Source of the DNA: Heterodera schachtii | Lineage: Eukaryota; Nematoda; Chromadorea; Rhabditida; Heteroderidae | Assembly: GCA_023374025.1 (NCBI GenBank) | Contig: SIJG01000084.1 | Location: 111,995-175,994 of the forward strand | Length of the DNA stretch: 64,000 nt | Direction: 5' to 3' | Part shown: piece after piece, positions 11,796-24,476 of the stretch | How the letters are laid out: each line of letters begins with the position of its first letter | Numbering within the stretch: position 1 is the first letter of the stretch | The notes under the pieces: generated by a model | The model's input: only the letters and a program-made list of their open reading frames with translations | Databases searched by the model: none | What the model was told of the DNA's origin: nothing | Position numbers and translations under genes: made by a program

Positions 11796-12614
11796 TATGA
11801 TCGAACTCTTCATTGAATTATTGTCCTTTTTTATGGATTAAATGTTGGAGCTGCTTTAGTAAAGTCTCATTCTTGAGAGCGAGTTTCAAAGAAAAACTTT
11901 TTAGTCAAAGACCAAACCGAATTTTTCAATATTTGTCAATTTTTAATTTATTATTTTAATATTTCCCAAACAAATTACATTTTTATGAGAGAAATATAGT
12001 GCTCCAAAAAAGTCTTGACTCAAACCTGAAAAACTATCTTATATTTCATATATTTCATTTAAAAACTTGAAATAACTCATGCTTGTATTACTTTCGGTGC
12101 TGATCAAAAATGTCTCTTACACCAACTTTATCAGATCACTCCTTCCTAGTGACCGGGACACCCCAAAATGCACTGAAAATCGGGAAAAGAATATTTGATC
12201 ACATTAAAAATGATCAATGTATGATCAGCATCATAACTTTTTATAGAAGCATCCAAATTAAATAATCTTCGTATCTTTTGATAGCCCTAAGAATGGAAAA
12301 TAGGCACTAAAAAAACCTCATTTTTAGGGGGTGTAAAATGACAAAATATATTCAAAAAAGTAAAAAAAAAAAATTAGGTCAAATCAGTATTGAGATAAAT
12401 ATTTTTAAAATCGCAAATTCTTGTCAATAAATAAATAAATAAATTTTGGAGAAGAATTTTTGAAAAAATTTTCATTTCTTAGGGGTGTATTTTTCGTATT
12501 TATTGCATTTTTGTTAATAATTTTGGGCAAAATGCCAAAATAAGCAAAAAATAGGCTCTTTCAAAATTTTTTAGGCTTTTTAGGCGCTAAAAATAAAAGC
12601 CTAGAAAATAGGCA
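11796..12614. other. Intergenic and part of a dispersed repeat
   Basis: 11796-12280 shows nothing recognisable. From about 12290 the sequence is related, in inverted orientation, to 18416-18923 (shared words such as AAAATAGGCACTAA and GCCTAGAAAATAGGC). This repeat continues to about 13333 and is interrupted by a younger insertion. Confidence 0.5.
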
Positions 12615-13221
12615 CTAATAACTAGGGATGGGATTTTTAGTGATAAAAAATCCCAAAATAATTAACTAAATAGTGACAAAAAAATGCCAAAATAGTGGCA
12701 AAAATAGTGGCGAAAAAGTTCCAAATTTAGGGGTTTAATTTTTTAAATAGCTGTTTTTTAATCTGAAAATAATTTAAAATTAAGGCAAACAATTTTATTC
12801 ACTTATTGCAGTTTTGCAAAATATTTTCTTAGCAAATATTGAGCAAGAAAAAAAATTGGGGAATAATTTTTGTAAAATTTTTCCAATTCTTAGGGGTGTA
12901 TTTATGAAATTTTTAGGTCGATTCTTAGGGGTGTATTTTTTGTTTTTATTGGATTTTTTGGTAAATTTTCCAAAAAATGCCAAAATAGTGGCAAAAATAA
13001 TGACGAAACGTCAAAATAGTGGAAAAAAATTATTTTAGTGGCCAACTTCAGAAATAGTTTTTTTTAGTGGCGAAGCTCCAAAATAGTGATTCCTAGTGAT
13101 GAATAGTGGCACTAAAAACGAAAAATTTTCGAAAAAGAATGTGTTTTACGTGCATTTCTCGTCGAGTTAAAGCCGCAGAAAAAATAGTTAAAAAACTAAG
13201 AATCCCATCCCTACTAATAAC
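12615..13221. mobile_element. hAT-like MITE nested in another repeat, TSD CTAATAAC
   Basis: Body 12623-13213 (591 bp), ends TAGGGATGGGATT and AATCCCATCCCTA, duplication CTAATAAC at 12615-12622 and 13214-13221. It is inserted in the repeat shared with 18416-18923. The subterminal regions carry AAATAGTGGCAAAA-type units (AAATAGTGAC, AATAGTGGCG). Two copies of TTCTTAGGGGTGTATTT lie near 12888 and 12920. Related short units occur at 54590 and 55680-55755. Confidence 0.9.
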
Positions 13222-13456
13222 TCGAAAAGTAGCTTAACAACAGCCCAAAAAAAAAACATATTTTTCGTGCGTTTCAGGCCACGGGGAGCTCAGGAAAAAA
13301 ATAGAATTTTGCCTAAAAATGTAATCCCTAATAATTACGCTATTTATTTAACTGGCCATGGAATTTGTAATTTATTCGAATTTGAGGCAGACGAAGAATT
13401 TTTTTATTAATTTCTCATTTTATAAATTAATGATAAAAAGTGAAAATAATGATATG

Positions 13457-14612
13457 CTATATATCAGGGGTGTGACTTGTCTCAGAAAAGACGAGAGCGA
13501 GAGTTTGGCGAGAGGCGAGAGTCCCCAAAAAGACGAGAGCGAGAGTTTGGCGAGAGGCGAGAGTCCCCAAAAACACGAGAGTTGGCGAGAGGCGAGAGGC
13601 GAGAGTTTTTCAATTTTTTCTGTAGCCTTATTTTTTTATTTAAAAAACTTCAAAATCGTATATTAAATTAGGGTCACAGGCCCGGGTATTTGGGCAAATA
13701 CCGGGTCAGGGTATTGCCGGGTCCAGAAAAACCGGGTCAGGGCCCTAGCTTTTAAACGGAGTCCAGGTCCTGAAAAATTCAAAAAAATCTTTAAATTTTT
13801 TCATGAAAATAAAATAAATATTTTCATGAAAAATATTTATTTTACAAACAAACTTTATTATTTTTTGCCATTCAAACCACCTTTTTTGTTGTGCGTTTTT
13901 TAAAACTTCGGGGACAGTTGGGGTCGGGCGGTGCCTGTAGGCGCCGCCGAAAAAAATTTTGAAAATTGACTTCGGATTTGTTAACAGATTTTATTCAAAA
14001 AATGACCAAAACTTGTTTTTTTAATTTTTTGTTTTTAAATCGATTTTTTGTGGCGCTGTATTTTCAAAAAAACTTTTTTGGAACATTGGGGGCGGGTGCG
14101 GGGTCCTAGGCGCCGCCGGAAAAATTTTGACATTTTGAGTGAGATTTGTTTACAGAATTTGTCAAAAAATGATCAAAGTTTTGGTTAAATTTGCGGTTTT
14201 AGGCTCTTTAAAAAAATAAAAAAACAATAATTTTTAAGTTGAAATATTTTTTATTAATTAAATATCAATTGAAATAATGTAAAGAAAATATAAAAAAATT
14301 TATGTTCCGTTGGGGAATTGAACCCAAGAGAAAAATAATGAAAGGCAGAAGGTCTAGCCACCAGACCACATTTGAATTGAGCTATCCAAAAATAGAGAAG
14401 ACATTAAGGAAGGAGAAAAAGATTTATGATTTTTTTCGCGTAAATTTGAAAATTTTTCTGACTGCTCAAATCTTTAGGGGTGTATTTTCAACTCTCGCCT
14501 CTCGTCCCAAAAAACGAGAGGCGAGAGACGAGAGGCGAGAGTACCAAAAATGGCGAGAGTTGGCGAGAGGCGAGAGACGAGAGGCGAGAGTTGTCCCACC
14601 CCTGCTATATAT
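13457..14612. mobile_element. hAT-like element with GGCGAGAG-unit termini, TSD CTATATAT
   Basis: Body 13465-14604 (1140 bp), beginning CAGGGGTGTGAC and ending GTCCCACCCCTG, flanked by CTATATAT. Both ends are built of GAGAGTTTGGCGAGAGGC-type units. A second short-unit block (CCGGGTCAGGG) at 13676-13770 may be a nested remnant beginning TAGGGTCACAGG. Inside are GC-rich cores near 13925 and 14105, a minus-strand tRNA-like block (B box 14312-14325, A box 14351-14368) and TTTAGGGGTGTATTTTC near 14472. The open frames across the repeats are not genes. Confidence 0.88.
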
Positions 14613-16049
14613 ATATTTTTTTGATTTATTAAATTTTGAGGTGGATTTTTTTTAATGTTTTTAATTTTCTTTTAAAATAAAAGCAAAACATTTTTTCATC
14701 AATTTCACGAGGGTCGGGAACCTACCCTAAATTAAAGTATGTTTTGGTGTTCAGCATTAAGGTCATATCCAGTTAATTTTATAATTTATATATGCCTAAA
14801 AATGAATTATTATCTAAAATAAAGACGTACTGACGAAGCCAATTCTCAATTCATTTTTTAGAAATATTTATTCCCGAAATTATCACAAATGTATATAAGC
14901 CGCAGAAATAGTTTTTTTGAAAGTAAATAAACTAATTGCTTTTTTGTTTTTCAAAAAAGAAAATCAGTTGCAATGTTATAATGGACATTTTTTCAAAAGG
15001 CCAAAAATAAAATAAAAAATGTTATTAAAAGAGATGAATTTTAAAATAACTGATTCAGCTGCTGCATTTTCCATTTTTATATATATGAGGAGGTGAGTTA
15101 TAAATAAATTGTAATTTACGACAAATTATGACCTAAAAAGAGGAAAAGATAAGTAATGAAAGTTCCTTTTTCTCATAAATAAAAATTCTTTGTCTATTTT
15201 TTGAATTGAGCAAAATGATGATCTATTTTTAATATTGTAAATGCTTTAAAATTAATTGTTCTGTTAAATTTTAAATTTCCAACTCACGAGCGAAAGTTTT
15301 CCCATGATTGTTGATTCATTATTGGAGCACTTCAACTCTTGCTAACTTTTCTTCGAAAGAACTCGGATTTAATTAATTAATTTTTTTTGAAATCATGATC
15401 GGATTCAAAAAATGAATTAATGGCTTAGTCTGATCGGGATACCATTCACTAAAACATGCACATGTCAATTTTCAACTTTGGTAATCGACTTCAAACAAAT
15501 ATTTTAAATTGAAAAAAAAAACTAGGCAGCTAAAATTTAAATACAATCATAGCGATAGGCTGTGAATTTGTGAAATTGTGGCTCGAGATTGGTGAAATTA
15601 CACTAAAAATTGGCCTCAGATGCTCAAATCGTATACATAAGACTTTTCCTTCCTTTATTTTTTAAAATTAATTTTCACCTATTGAAAAAATAAATTATAA
15701 AGACTTTTTGATTTTGTGCCGTGATATTTTTTGAAGCACACTTTGTTTCATTTCCTTAGGTCTTCTCAACAATTTACGAAATATTTTTCAATTGCCTTTT
15801 CAATTTTCGGCATTTTTTCTGAAATTCAAATTTAAATTCCTAGCTCTACAACCGTAATAAAAATTGCCTCAGAAAATTTTATTTACATTTTTGGGTACAT
15901 TTTGAAGATTTTTGCGCTTATAACTTAAGCAGTTCGATTTAGTCCACATAAATCAGTTTTGCAAAAATCATAAAGATTTAAGCAGCAGAAATATGATAAT
16001 AAAAAACAGCAGAAGATTATACAATTTCCAAACATTGGGTATCTATGAT
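14613..16049. other. Intergenic, nothing recognised
   Basis: AT-rich, no exon, RNA gene or repeat end that I can defend. The last part is the 3' flank of gene C. Confidence 0.5.
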
Positions 16050-17946
16050 TTATCCTCCGTTTTTTTCAAATTTCACTATAACATCAATGGCCAACGCCAC
16101 GTTGTCCTCGCTTTTGTTGTAAAAGCCTTTGCTTGGATTCAATAATTCCTAATTTGTAAATTTAATTGGCATTATTTTTTGAATTGTCACTCACTGCAAA
16201 TGACATGAAATTGACATATCCCCGGCAGTTGGTTTCGCTATTAAAAGTGGCTTCATTAGTAAATTCTCCTATCTTATAATCCGGGACGCCACTTTTTTGA
16301 GAAACAATTCGATAATTTGTCGAACATTTGCAATTCCAATTTTTGTCTAAAAATAAATTAATTACTATTATTTATTAATTAGCATTTAATTTTGCACCTT
16401 CTTTTGGAGCATCACACAAAAGGTAAAAGGCCAACCATTTCTCAGTGCTTTCATTTTTCTTTTCTAATGTACACAGTTTCGCTTTTACGTTCACTCAAAA
16501 TGATTTCTCCCGAAAATTCCGATACTTTTTCAATTTTCAGCGCAAGTGTCCCTCTTCGATTGCCCTTGGCTTTGTTCCAATCAAAAATTCGTCCATGGCT
16601 TGGGAATTTCAACGAGTACAGCTTCGGGCACTCCACGAAAAAACAGAAACGGATGGGAATTGAACTGATAAATGCTGAGCACTTCTTCCATTGTTAACAC
16701 ATCGGATGGAACTGAAAAATGTCAAATCAATATCCTCATTTTACATACGATCCGTTTTTAAATTTCCAATGAAAATATAATCGCTAATGAATAATTCCAA
16801 GCATTAAAATTAAAATTAATCATCCGCTTTTAAATATAGTTACCGACGGATTTTGCAAAATCCTCCTCATGGATATTTGGAAAACGAATTTTGAATAATG
16901 CCGGACCAAGCACTGAACGACCATTTCCTGAGGAGAATTCAATGCCATTCTGACGACATTTTTCATTGGCCCAACGGAGTGCCTAAATTTAAAAAAAAAA
17001 CTAAAATAAAAAACCCAAAAGAAAAATCTTAATCGAAATTACAGCTTTCAAAATTTCAAATTCATTGTTCAGCAATAAACGATCATTATCGAGAAGCACA
17101 CACAATATTTTCTGATCAATTTGCAAAAAATCATCCGATTCGAACAAATGGGCCGCATTTTGGCAAATGTAACGCAAACATTTGGTGGCAAAATCCTTTA
17201 AATTGGATTAAATTATCAAAATTATACAAAAAAGGGATAATATAAATAATAATTAAAAAATAAATTTTTCCTACCCACCTCCAAGTCGAAAAGGCGAGCC
17301 TGGGCATACGCAAAGAAAATATTGCGCAATTCGGAGATTGGAATTTGCAAACATGGATCAACAAGGCCAGAGATATTGTACTTTTTGGCTAATAAAAATA
17401 GAATATTTAATAAATTATTTCCAAAAAAAAATTCACCGGCGTAAAGCACTGCCATTGCATTGTCTCCGTTCAATTCGCTCAAATCATCCGCGTAAATGAA
17501 GCTCAACATCACTTTGAACGCTGCTGCTTCGACGTCGGGGACCTCCACGGGACAATTACGGCGGCTAATTGAAAATTAAATTATTTGAGCTAATTGTAAG
17601 CCAGTAATTATTATAATTACTATTCATTAATGTTTTACCGAATTCCGCTTTTTCGTTTTTGGCATCAAAACGGAACATTGCCCCAAAAACTTCGGAAGCT
17701 AACTTCAAAATGAGTTTATGGGCTGACAAACGCTTAAAAGGATTTAAATTTAAAAAAATGCAATCAAAAAACGAGCCATTTCACAAATTTTCACTTATTT
17801 TTAATTGAATAATTAATAATAAAATTAAATTTTTCAATTTAAAGACTCGCCTCTTTTTCGTCTCCGCCGCCAACCAAAAAATAAACATCCGCGTCCACCC
17901 CCGTGCTCAACAAGTGCTTCATCCGATCAACCACTGATTGGGACAT
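16050..17946 (-). pseudogene. Gene C: BTB-BACK-MATH gene with disabling lesions
   Basis: Nine exons: 17851-17946 (start MSQSVVDRMKHLLSTG), 17639-17732, 17437-17564, 17279-17388, 17043-17195, 16844-16982, 16398-16711, 16195-16346 and 16050-16148 (TAA stop). It has BTB (DADVYFLVG, KLASEVFGAMFRFDA), BACK (LRYICQN, ALRWANEKCRQNG) and one MATH domain. There is no signal-peptide exon; the start matches gene D. The first intron has a GC donor (GAG then GCGAGT). Lesions: exon 3 is one nucleotide shorter than in gene D, shifting frame before NCPVEVPDVEAAAFK; exon 7 has a frameshift near 16620 and a deletion that removes the G-x-PWKI segment central to MATH. The other exons are well conserved, so the decay is recent. 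Confidence 0.8.
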
Positions 17947-18415
17947 TATAATCAATGGTAAAAATTCGTTTATCTATTTAATTGATAAAATAATTGGAAA
18001 TTAAAAGAAATAAATAATTCAAAAGTCGAAAAAATAAGAATCAAGGCCCAAAATCAGTTAAATCTATGCTCTTGACTAATCCAGCAAATTAATCACAGAA
18101 ATTTAGTGCAAATTTATCATTATTGGTCAGAATGAAAAATTTGAAGAAATTCTGTTAGAGAAAAAAAGTTTATTGATAAAAGTAAATTCAGTTTTTCTAT
18201 AATGCTCTTATCAAAACAAAAATATGTAGCCCGAATGTGCTAAATTGTGTCAGAAGAATATGAATGTGATGTTTTGTTGTGCTCCTCTTTTCCTCTCCAT
18301 TTTCCATATTTTTTTTCATCGCTTTGCCCCCTGCTGGTCAAAAAAGTTGGTCCAAATCAATGCAAATGTAAACAAATATTGTTTTCAACTGAACTGAGAA
18401 AATTGTGTGTACATA
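17947..18415. other. Upstream flank of gene C
   Basis: Expected to hold the promoter of gene C. It is AT-rich and I see no motif I can name. Confidence 0.4.
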
Positions 18416-18923
18416 CTAGGGATGGTATTGTAAGGGTTTTGCCTATTTTTTCCTGAGCTCCTCGTGGCCTGAAACACACGAAAAGCCTGTTTTTTTGGGC
18501 TGTTGTTAAGCTACTTTTCGAATTATTAATGCTATTTTCTAGGCTTTTTTAGAGCCTAAAAAGCCTTTAAAAAATTTTGAAAGAACCTATTTTGGCTATC
18601 TGCCCAAAAGATTAATAAAAATTCAATAAAAGTGAAAATATACCCATAGGAAGCAACCCAGAATTTTTCAAAAATACATCCCGAAGAAATGAAAATCTTC
18701 TCAAAAATCCATCTCCAAAATTTATTTATTTGATTTCTTGTCAAGAATTTTTCATTTAAAAAATTATTTATCTCAATAATATTGACTCAAGCCTAATTTT
18801 TTAATTTTTTGAATAAAATTTTGTCATTTTACACTCCTAAGTTCGAGGCTTTTTAGTGCCTATTTTCCATTTTTTAGTGCCTATTTTGGTGGTTTTTTAG
18901 AGCTTAAAAATATCATCCCTATT
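18416..18923. mobile_element. hAT-like element, TIR TAGGGATGGTATT
   Basis: Begins TAGGGATGGTATTG and ends AATATCATCCCTA; related, in the opposite orientation, to the repeat disrupted at 12290-13333. No matching 8-bp duplication is visible at the flanks, so it is either old or its ends have changed. Non-coding. Confidence 0.65.
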
Positions 18924-19427
18924 TATGGTTTAGAAAAAAAAACAGGGCAATCAGTGTAATTAAACGCGAAGTTTTACATTAATTTTTTTTTGAAGCTTAT
19001 AGGTATTATACGAATAATTTAAATAAATGAAATTTTATTGTTTTTTTTATTTACTTATTTAAGTTTTGCACCAAAATAACCATTTTTAGTTTTTGTTTAT
19101 TTTTAATTAATTTAAATTTGGATCTTGTAAAAATCATTTTAGTAAATAATCCCATTCATATTTACTAGAAAAAAGATGGATTAATTCAATTAAATTTATT
19201 TTTGTTCTTGCTTATTTTTTAGATCTTTCTTTAGACGTAATTTATTTGCGCCCTCTCTCCTATAAAAATGTTCATTTTTGCTTTTTTTTTTCATTCCAAT
19301 TTTTTTTTTGTTAAAAATTCTAATTTTAACAAAATAAACAGAAAGAAAGTTTTGCCTTTAGCAGGAAATATCTGTGTCACACACTATTTTCATGTACCAC
19401 ACCGTGCCAAAATATGAGAGATGAACT
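18924..19427. other. Intergenic, nothing recognised
   Basis: AT-rich with homopolymer runs. The family exon that follows has lost its first codons; the sequence around 19415-19428 is its degraded acceptor region. Confidence 0.4.
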
Positions 19428-19716
19428 GGGTTTTACAACGAAAGCAAAGACAAAGTGACATTGGCCATTGATGTCAATATGAAAGATGAAAAAATGGACA
19501 AATTCGATTTGGATCAAAGCAAATCCAATGGAACACTTTTTATGGACATTGAAAAAGTGACGGAATTTGCGCGAGAAGTCATTGGGAGTGAACGGAAAAG
19601 TGAAACTGTGCACATCAAAGGATTTCCATGGAAAATATGGGCAGAAATAAATCATTGTTTGGAAAGCGATGAGAAATGGTTGAACATTTACCTTTTCTGT
19701 GATGCTCCAAAAGAAG
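19428..19716 (+). pseudogene. Orphan MATH exon in inverted orientation
   Basis: The frame reads GFYNESKDKVTLAIDVNMKD and continues through VTEFAREVIGSERKSETVHI and GFPWKIWAEI to a donor after APKE. It corresponds to exon 9 of gene A (4830-5139) but lies on the opposite strand from gene B, next to it. The 5' end is degraded: the ELMDPSK segment is missing and an in-frame stop lies just upstream. After the intron only the first bases of the next exon remain (TTTTAG then ACAAAAA) before the orientation flips near 19780. Confidence 0.75.
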
Positions 19717-22073
19717 GTGCAATTAAATGCTAATTAATGCTAATGAGAATAGCGGTAATCAATTGGCATTTTTAGACAAAAAAATGCAATTAATTAATTG
19801 CATCGAAATGAAATTTACAAAACCCCAATTTGGCAATTCATTGTTAAAAACATGGTCAAATTTTCTAGTAAAATTCCCCACACCGTTCTTTTGAGAGACA
19901 ATTCGAAGTGTTGCCGAACATTTGCGGCTCCAATTTCCATCTTAAAGCAAATTAAATACTAATCAAATAATTTTCTCATTTTTTGGCTCATCAACAATGA
20001 CATCAATGGCCAATTTCACTTTGTCCTCGTCTTTGTTGTAAAATCCTTTGCTCGGGTCCAACAATTCCTTAATTGTTTTTTAACCATGACAATTAGCGAT
20101 TTTTCAATTAGAACTGTTAATTTTAAACCGCAATTATTTAATATAAAAATAGAAGTCGAAAAATAAGGGAACTTATTGAGCAAAAGAAATTATTTGCACT
20201 CACCGCAAAACTAATGAAATTAAGAAATCCACGGCTGCTCCATTTTTTATTAAAAATTTGGTCTTTGAATGTTCCAATTAAATCCTCCGTGCCTTTCTTT
20301 TGTGAAACAATTCGATAAGTTGTCGAACTTTTACAAGACAAATTTTCTGAACAATTAAATAAAATATTCATTATAATTACCAGTTGAAAGTCATTTTTAT
20401 GAGCAGAGAACCAAATTTCGTTTTTTGGTTTTTTAACTATTTTTCATTTAATTAAATATGAAATTTTGTAAATAACCAAAACAAAAATCTCTAAAAAGAA
20501 TCTTAAAAATGTAATTCATCTTTAATAATGAAGAAAATTTAATTACTTTTTTTTATCTTTTCCCCTGAAAGATTTACGAAAAGTGTCAACGCTTTTTTAC
20601 CTTTTTTGGGCCATCGTAGCAAAGGTAAAAGCCCAACCATTTCTCATTGCTTTCGACTTTCGTTTTGATTTCTGCTTCTATTTTCCATGAAAATCCCCCA
20701 ATGTCCACGGCGTCGCTTAATTGTCGACTTCCCACCTCCTCCAGCGCAAATTCGGACACTTTTTCAATTTCCATCTCAATTGTTCCTTTGTATTTGTATC
20801 GTTGTTGAGTAGGAAATTTCAATGGGAAAAGCCCAGGGGCATCACTTAAGTTTTGATGGGAATAGTGCTGATAAATGCTGATCACTTCTTCCTTTGTTAA
20901 CACACCAGTTGGAACTGATTTGATTTAAATGGATAATTAATAATTAATTAGACAATTAATTCATTCATAGAATGAGTCACCAATTGAGTTTGGCCTTGAC
21001 CTGGGGCCTTATAATAATAAATAAACGACATACGGTATTTTAAATTTTATGTCTATGGAATTAGGTTATTAGAACTATAATTAATGCAAAATAAAAATTA
21101 GATTCCAATTCTATAAGAAATAAAGGCAAGCTTATAGAGGAAAAAATTGCGGATTTTTTTTTGTATATTTCTTTCAAAAATACATTTTCATAACAGTGAT
21201 TTAATTTTTTTCCGAAAAACGAATTTTTCCAAAATTTTGTATTAACTAACTTCTTCATTTTAAGATAGAAAATTCTAAAAAAAAGTATAAAATTCTCCAG
21301 ATTTTTCACTATTTTTAGGTGTTTTTTTGCACTTTAATTAATCCATTTAGAAGTGGTTACTAATTTTTAAACATTAGCCTAAATTTCCAAGGTTCCAAAA
21401 AAGGAAAAATCTTTTCAATTTAAAAGTTTAGGTTAAGATTTAAATTGTACCAAAAATTTTGACCTATTTCAAAAACTTATAAAAATTTGCTATTGGAAAA
21501 ATAATACGGTATAATTATGAAAAGCCCTTAATCCAGACTTGGAAGTATTACAGGTCCAAGTCCAACAAGGAATCCAAGCCCTCTCTAATCATCAAAATAT
21601 TATTTATTACCAACGCTTTTTGTAAAATCCTCTTTTGGTATGAGTGGAAAACGAATGTTTGGCAAAACTGGGTCAAGCATTTTGCGTCGATTTTCAGCGG
21701 AACATTCGATGCCTTTTTGACGGCACTGTTCGTCGGCCCAACGGAGTGCCTAAATTTTAAAATAATTAATTGTAATTTAAATATATTTTACCGCATTCCA
21801 AATATCGATTTCTCTAATTCTCAGCTGATCTCTTTCGAAAAATAAACACAGCAAATCTTGATCAATTTGTATAAAGGCTTCTGATTTGACCAACGCACTC
21901 ATATTTTGGTCAATGTAGCGCAAACAGCGGAGAGAAAAATCCCAAAATAAAAATATTATAAAAAATTAATAAAAAATTATATAATTATTACTTTAACTAA
22001 TCGGGGATCATACCGTAGAATTTTACCGATGTTTTAGGTTGAGAATTTATCCTTTGAAATATGGACAACAAAT

Positions 22074-22250
22074 TAGAGTTGTACGGGACCGGGAATTTTA
22101 AGAAAAACCGGGACCAGGACTTTTCGGGTTGAAAAACCGGGAATTTTTGGCTGGCAAAACCTGGAAAAAAGGGGACCTTTCCCGGTCCGGACAAAACCGG
22201 GACTAATGTACTCAGTTGTACGTTTTTTCAGACCAGGTCCCGGTCGCGTA
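22074..22250. mobile_element. hAT-like element fragment in an intron of gene B
   Basis: Left end TAGAGTTGTACGGGACC preceded by CAACAAAT. The right end is lost (GGTCGCGTATGGAC). In copy 1 the right end is intact and followed by CAAAAAAT, a one-mismatch match to the left flank and consistent with an 8-bp duplication. Confidence 0.65.
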
Positions 22251-22882
22251 TGGACAAAAAATTTATGAAAATTGTCTTGAATTTTTGAAAAAACGAACAC
22301 CCGTAAATGTTTTTGTCAGTAACGAAGAATAATTTTAGATACATGAATTATAGGATATTAGAGTTTATAATTTGCAAAATTAGGAAAAGTTTCAAGTCCC
22401 ATTAATTAGCGTTAATGATAATTAAAATTCTTTCCTCACCTCCATATTCAGCAACAAAGACTGTTCAAAAGCCACAAAAACATTTGGCAATTTTTCAATG
22501 GGAAAGTTGGCACATTCCTTTACCAGGCCAGTGATGTTATATTTGTCAGCTATAATTAAATAGTAATTTATTTAAAATTCAATTAATAAATTTTCACCAG
22601 CTTTTAAAACTTCCAACAAATTATTGGCATCCAATCCATCAAAACTCTTCGTATAAATAAATGTTAGCATCGTTTTGAATGCGCCAATTTCAATGTCGGG
22701 GACCTCAATTTGACCTTCATTGTAACGGAACATTGCTTTGAAAACAGCGGAAGCACTGGAGAGAATCGCTCTATGAGCTGATATAATCTTAAAAAAGGTC
22801 AAAAATTCAATTTAAAGGTCTGACGGAAAAGTCTTGAGAATTTAGTAATTTTTCCTACAAATAAATAATGATAATATGTTAG

Positions 22883-22951
22883 GACTCGGGTGGGAATCGA
22901 ACCCACCCTAAATCCCAATCCGTGGGCATCCGACCATTGAGCTACCGAGGC
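22883..22951 (-). repeat. tRNA-like sequence in intron 2 of gene B
   Basis: On the minus strand: acceptor-like GCCTCGG pairing 6 of 7 with CCGAGTC, A-box TAGCTCAATGGTCGG, a perfect T arm (GTGGG, TTCGATT, CCCAC). It is only 69 nt, and the D and anticodon arms do not form standard stems, so no anticodon can be assigned. It looks like a tRNA-derived repeat rather than a working gene. The copy in gene A at 7727-7796 is more degraded. Confidence 0.6.
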
Positions 22952-23520
22952 ATATTTTTTATATGCTTTTGCCTATAGATTTTGCATAAATTTTTTCGAG
23001 ATTTTTCAAAAATTAAAGAAGTCATAAAATTCTAATGGCTTGCTTATCCCTGGGCATTTATAGATGTTTTTTGTTTTATTTTTTGACTCGCCTCTTTTTT
23101 GTCGCCCTTCCCAACCAAAAATTGAACATCCGAATATTCACCGTTGTCCAACACTTTCTCCATTTGGTCTGCCAACGAATTGACAATTTGTCCATTGCTC
23201 GTCCCTTAAAATTAGAGATTTATTAAAGAGGATGGATATCCATAATCATTTCATGGAATTGGGTAAGGGGCATAGCCAGCGGAATTTCGTATCAGAAAAT
23301 TCTTTAGAACGCCATTTACGGTATTGGTTGAATGATTGTTAAATTGTTGGACATTTCAACAGGAACTTAGAGAAAGTTCAACAAATATTTACAGATTTAC
23401 CTGCTTCATCTTTTGGTGGCAATGCTTTTACATGTAAATTGGCAAAAACGGCAAATATAACAATAAAAGGTATATTTCATTCTGTCACCTTAAATTATAA
23501 ATTTAAAAAATTAAATGTCT

Positions 23521-24476
23521 GTTGGTCTTAGAGCCCGGAATTTTGAAAAAAATCGGGACTTGGGATCGGCAGAAGCCGTAATAGGATTCAGTGATGAATA
23601 CCCCGGTTTTGCTCGGATTCCAATCCCGATTTTGCCATGGTCCCGATCCGGGAGTCTTTTAGTGCTGGGATTCCAGACGGGATATCTCACTATCGGTCGG
23701 TAACCCTAAAATGCGAAGGGGGTCCAGTCATTAAAATTGATGAAAAATGGGGGAAATGAATCTAGGAATTTTTTTAATTTAAAAAAATGATGAATTTTAA
23801 GCGGTAAATCAACTTATTTATATGCACAGTTTGGAGTGGTTGTATACATTTATAGGGAAATAATAGAAGAAAATTCAGGACAATTTTAAGAATAAAAATG
23901 ATCATATCAATTATAGATGTCTGCAATTCAAATGACATAATAATAAAAGAAAAATACATACAAAAAAATGAAGAAAAATGAACAAAAATAATCATTACAA
24001 TATAATTCCAAGGATATAGAAAAGAAAATGAGTACAAAACTATGAAGAAAAGAAGGATAAAATACCTTTATTATAAAAAACATGTTCAATTTTTTCGAAT
24101 TTGAGCCTGAGTATTTTTTAGGTCAATTAGGTTTTTGTGTATAAAAAACAGAATCATTAATTCAAAAAGCGACGGATTTAACTCATCAATGTTAGATTGG
24201 GTTCTACATAAAAGTTACCCAAGCAAATTAATTTAATTTAAAAATTGAAAAAATAATGTTAAATGTAAAGAATTTAATGAACTTTTTTGTTTAACCATCA
24301 AATGAATTAAATGAAAAGGATTCAATGGAAATGTCCAAAATGAGTGAAATTTGCTTTTTTATTAGCCATAGAATTTAAAACGCCATAATTATTGCCACCC
24401 CCCCCCCCCCCCCAAATTAGAAGCCCCTGAAAAGGAGCCACTTTGGAGAGGAATTAAAAAACAGCAGAAGCCCAGG
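23521..24476. other. Non-coding part of duplication copy 2
   Basis: CGGGAT block (23521-23707) and AT-rich sequence matching 8332-9250. A run of C at about 24397-24412 replaces the imperfect C-rich tract at 9173-9184 of copy 1. Confidence 0.5.

Larger units (their letters stand above)
19790..23480 (-). pseudogene. Gene B: broken paralogue of gene A
   Basis: Exons match gene A one for one: 23401-23480 (leader), 23092-23204, 22598-22787, 22440-22549, 21792-21941, 21611-21749, 20601-20914, 20204-20346, the start of exon 9 (about 19978-20070) and an exon 10 remnant (about 19800-19937). The BTB and BACK parts read well (SLADQMEKVLDNGEYSDVQF, ALRWADEQCRQKGIECSAEN). Lesions: a 5-nt deletion in the leader exon, a 1-nt loss at the end of exon 7, the non-AG acceptor of exon 5 shared with A, and a deletion joining exon 9 to the intron before exon 10 so that the second MATH core is gone. 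The exon 2 start keeps the ancestral frame that A has lost. The last exon is missing at an inversion breakpoint. Confidence 0.8.

Noticed and set aside
12890..12936. TTAGGGG motifs as interstitial telomere repeats
   Set aside because: They are single, not tandem, do not match the nematode TTAGGC unit, and always sit inside transposon bodies.
13358..14655. ORFs rich in Glu/Arg/Ser repeats
   Set aside because: Translations of the GGCGAGAG-unit termini of a hAT-like element.
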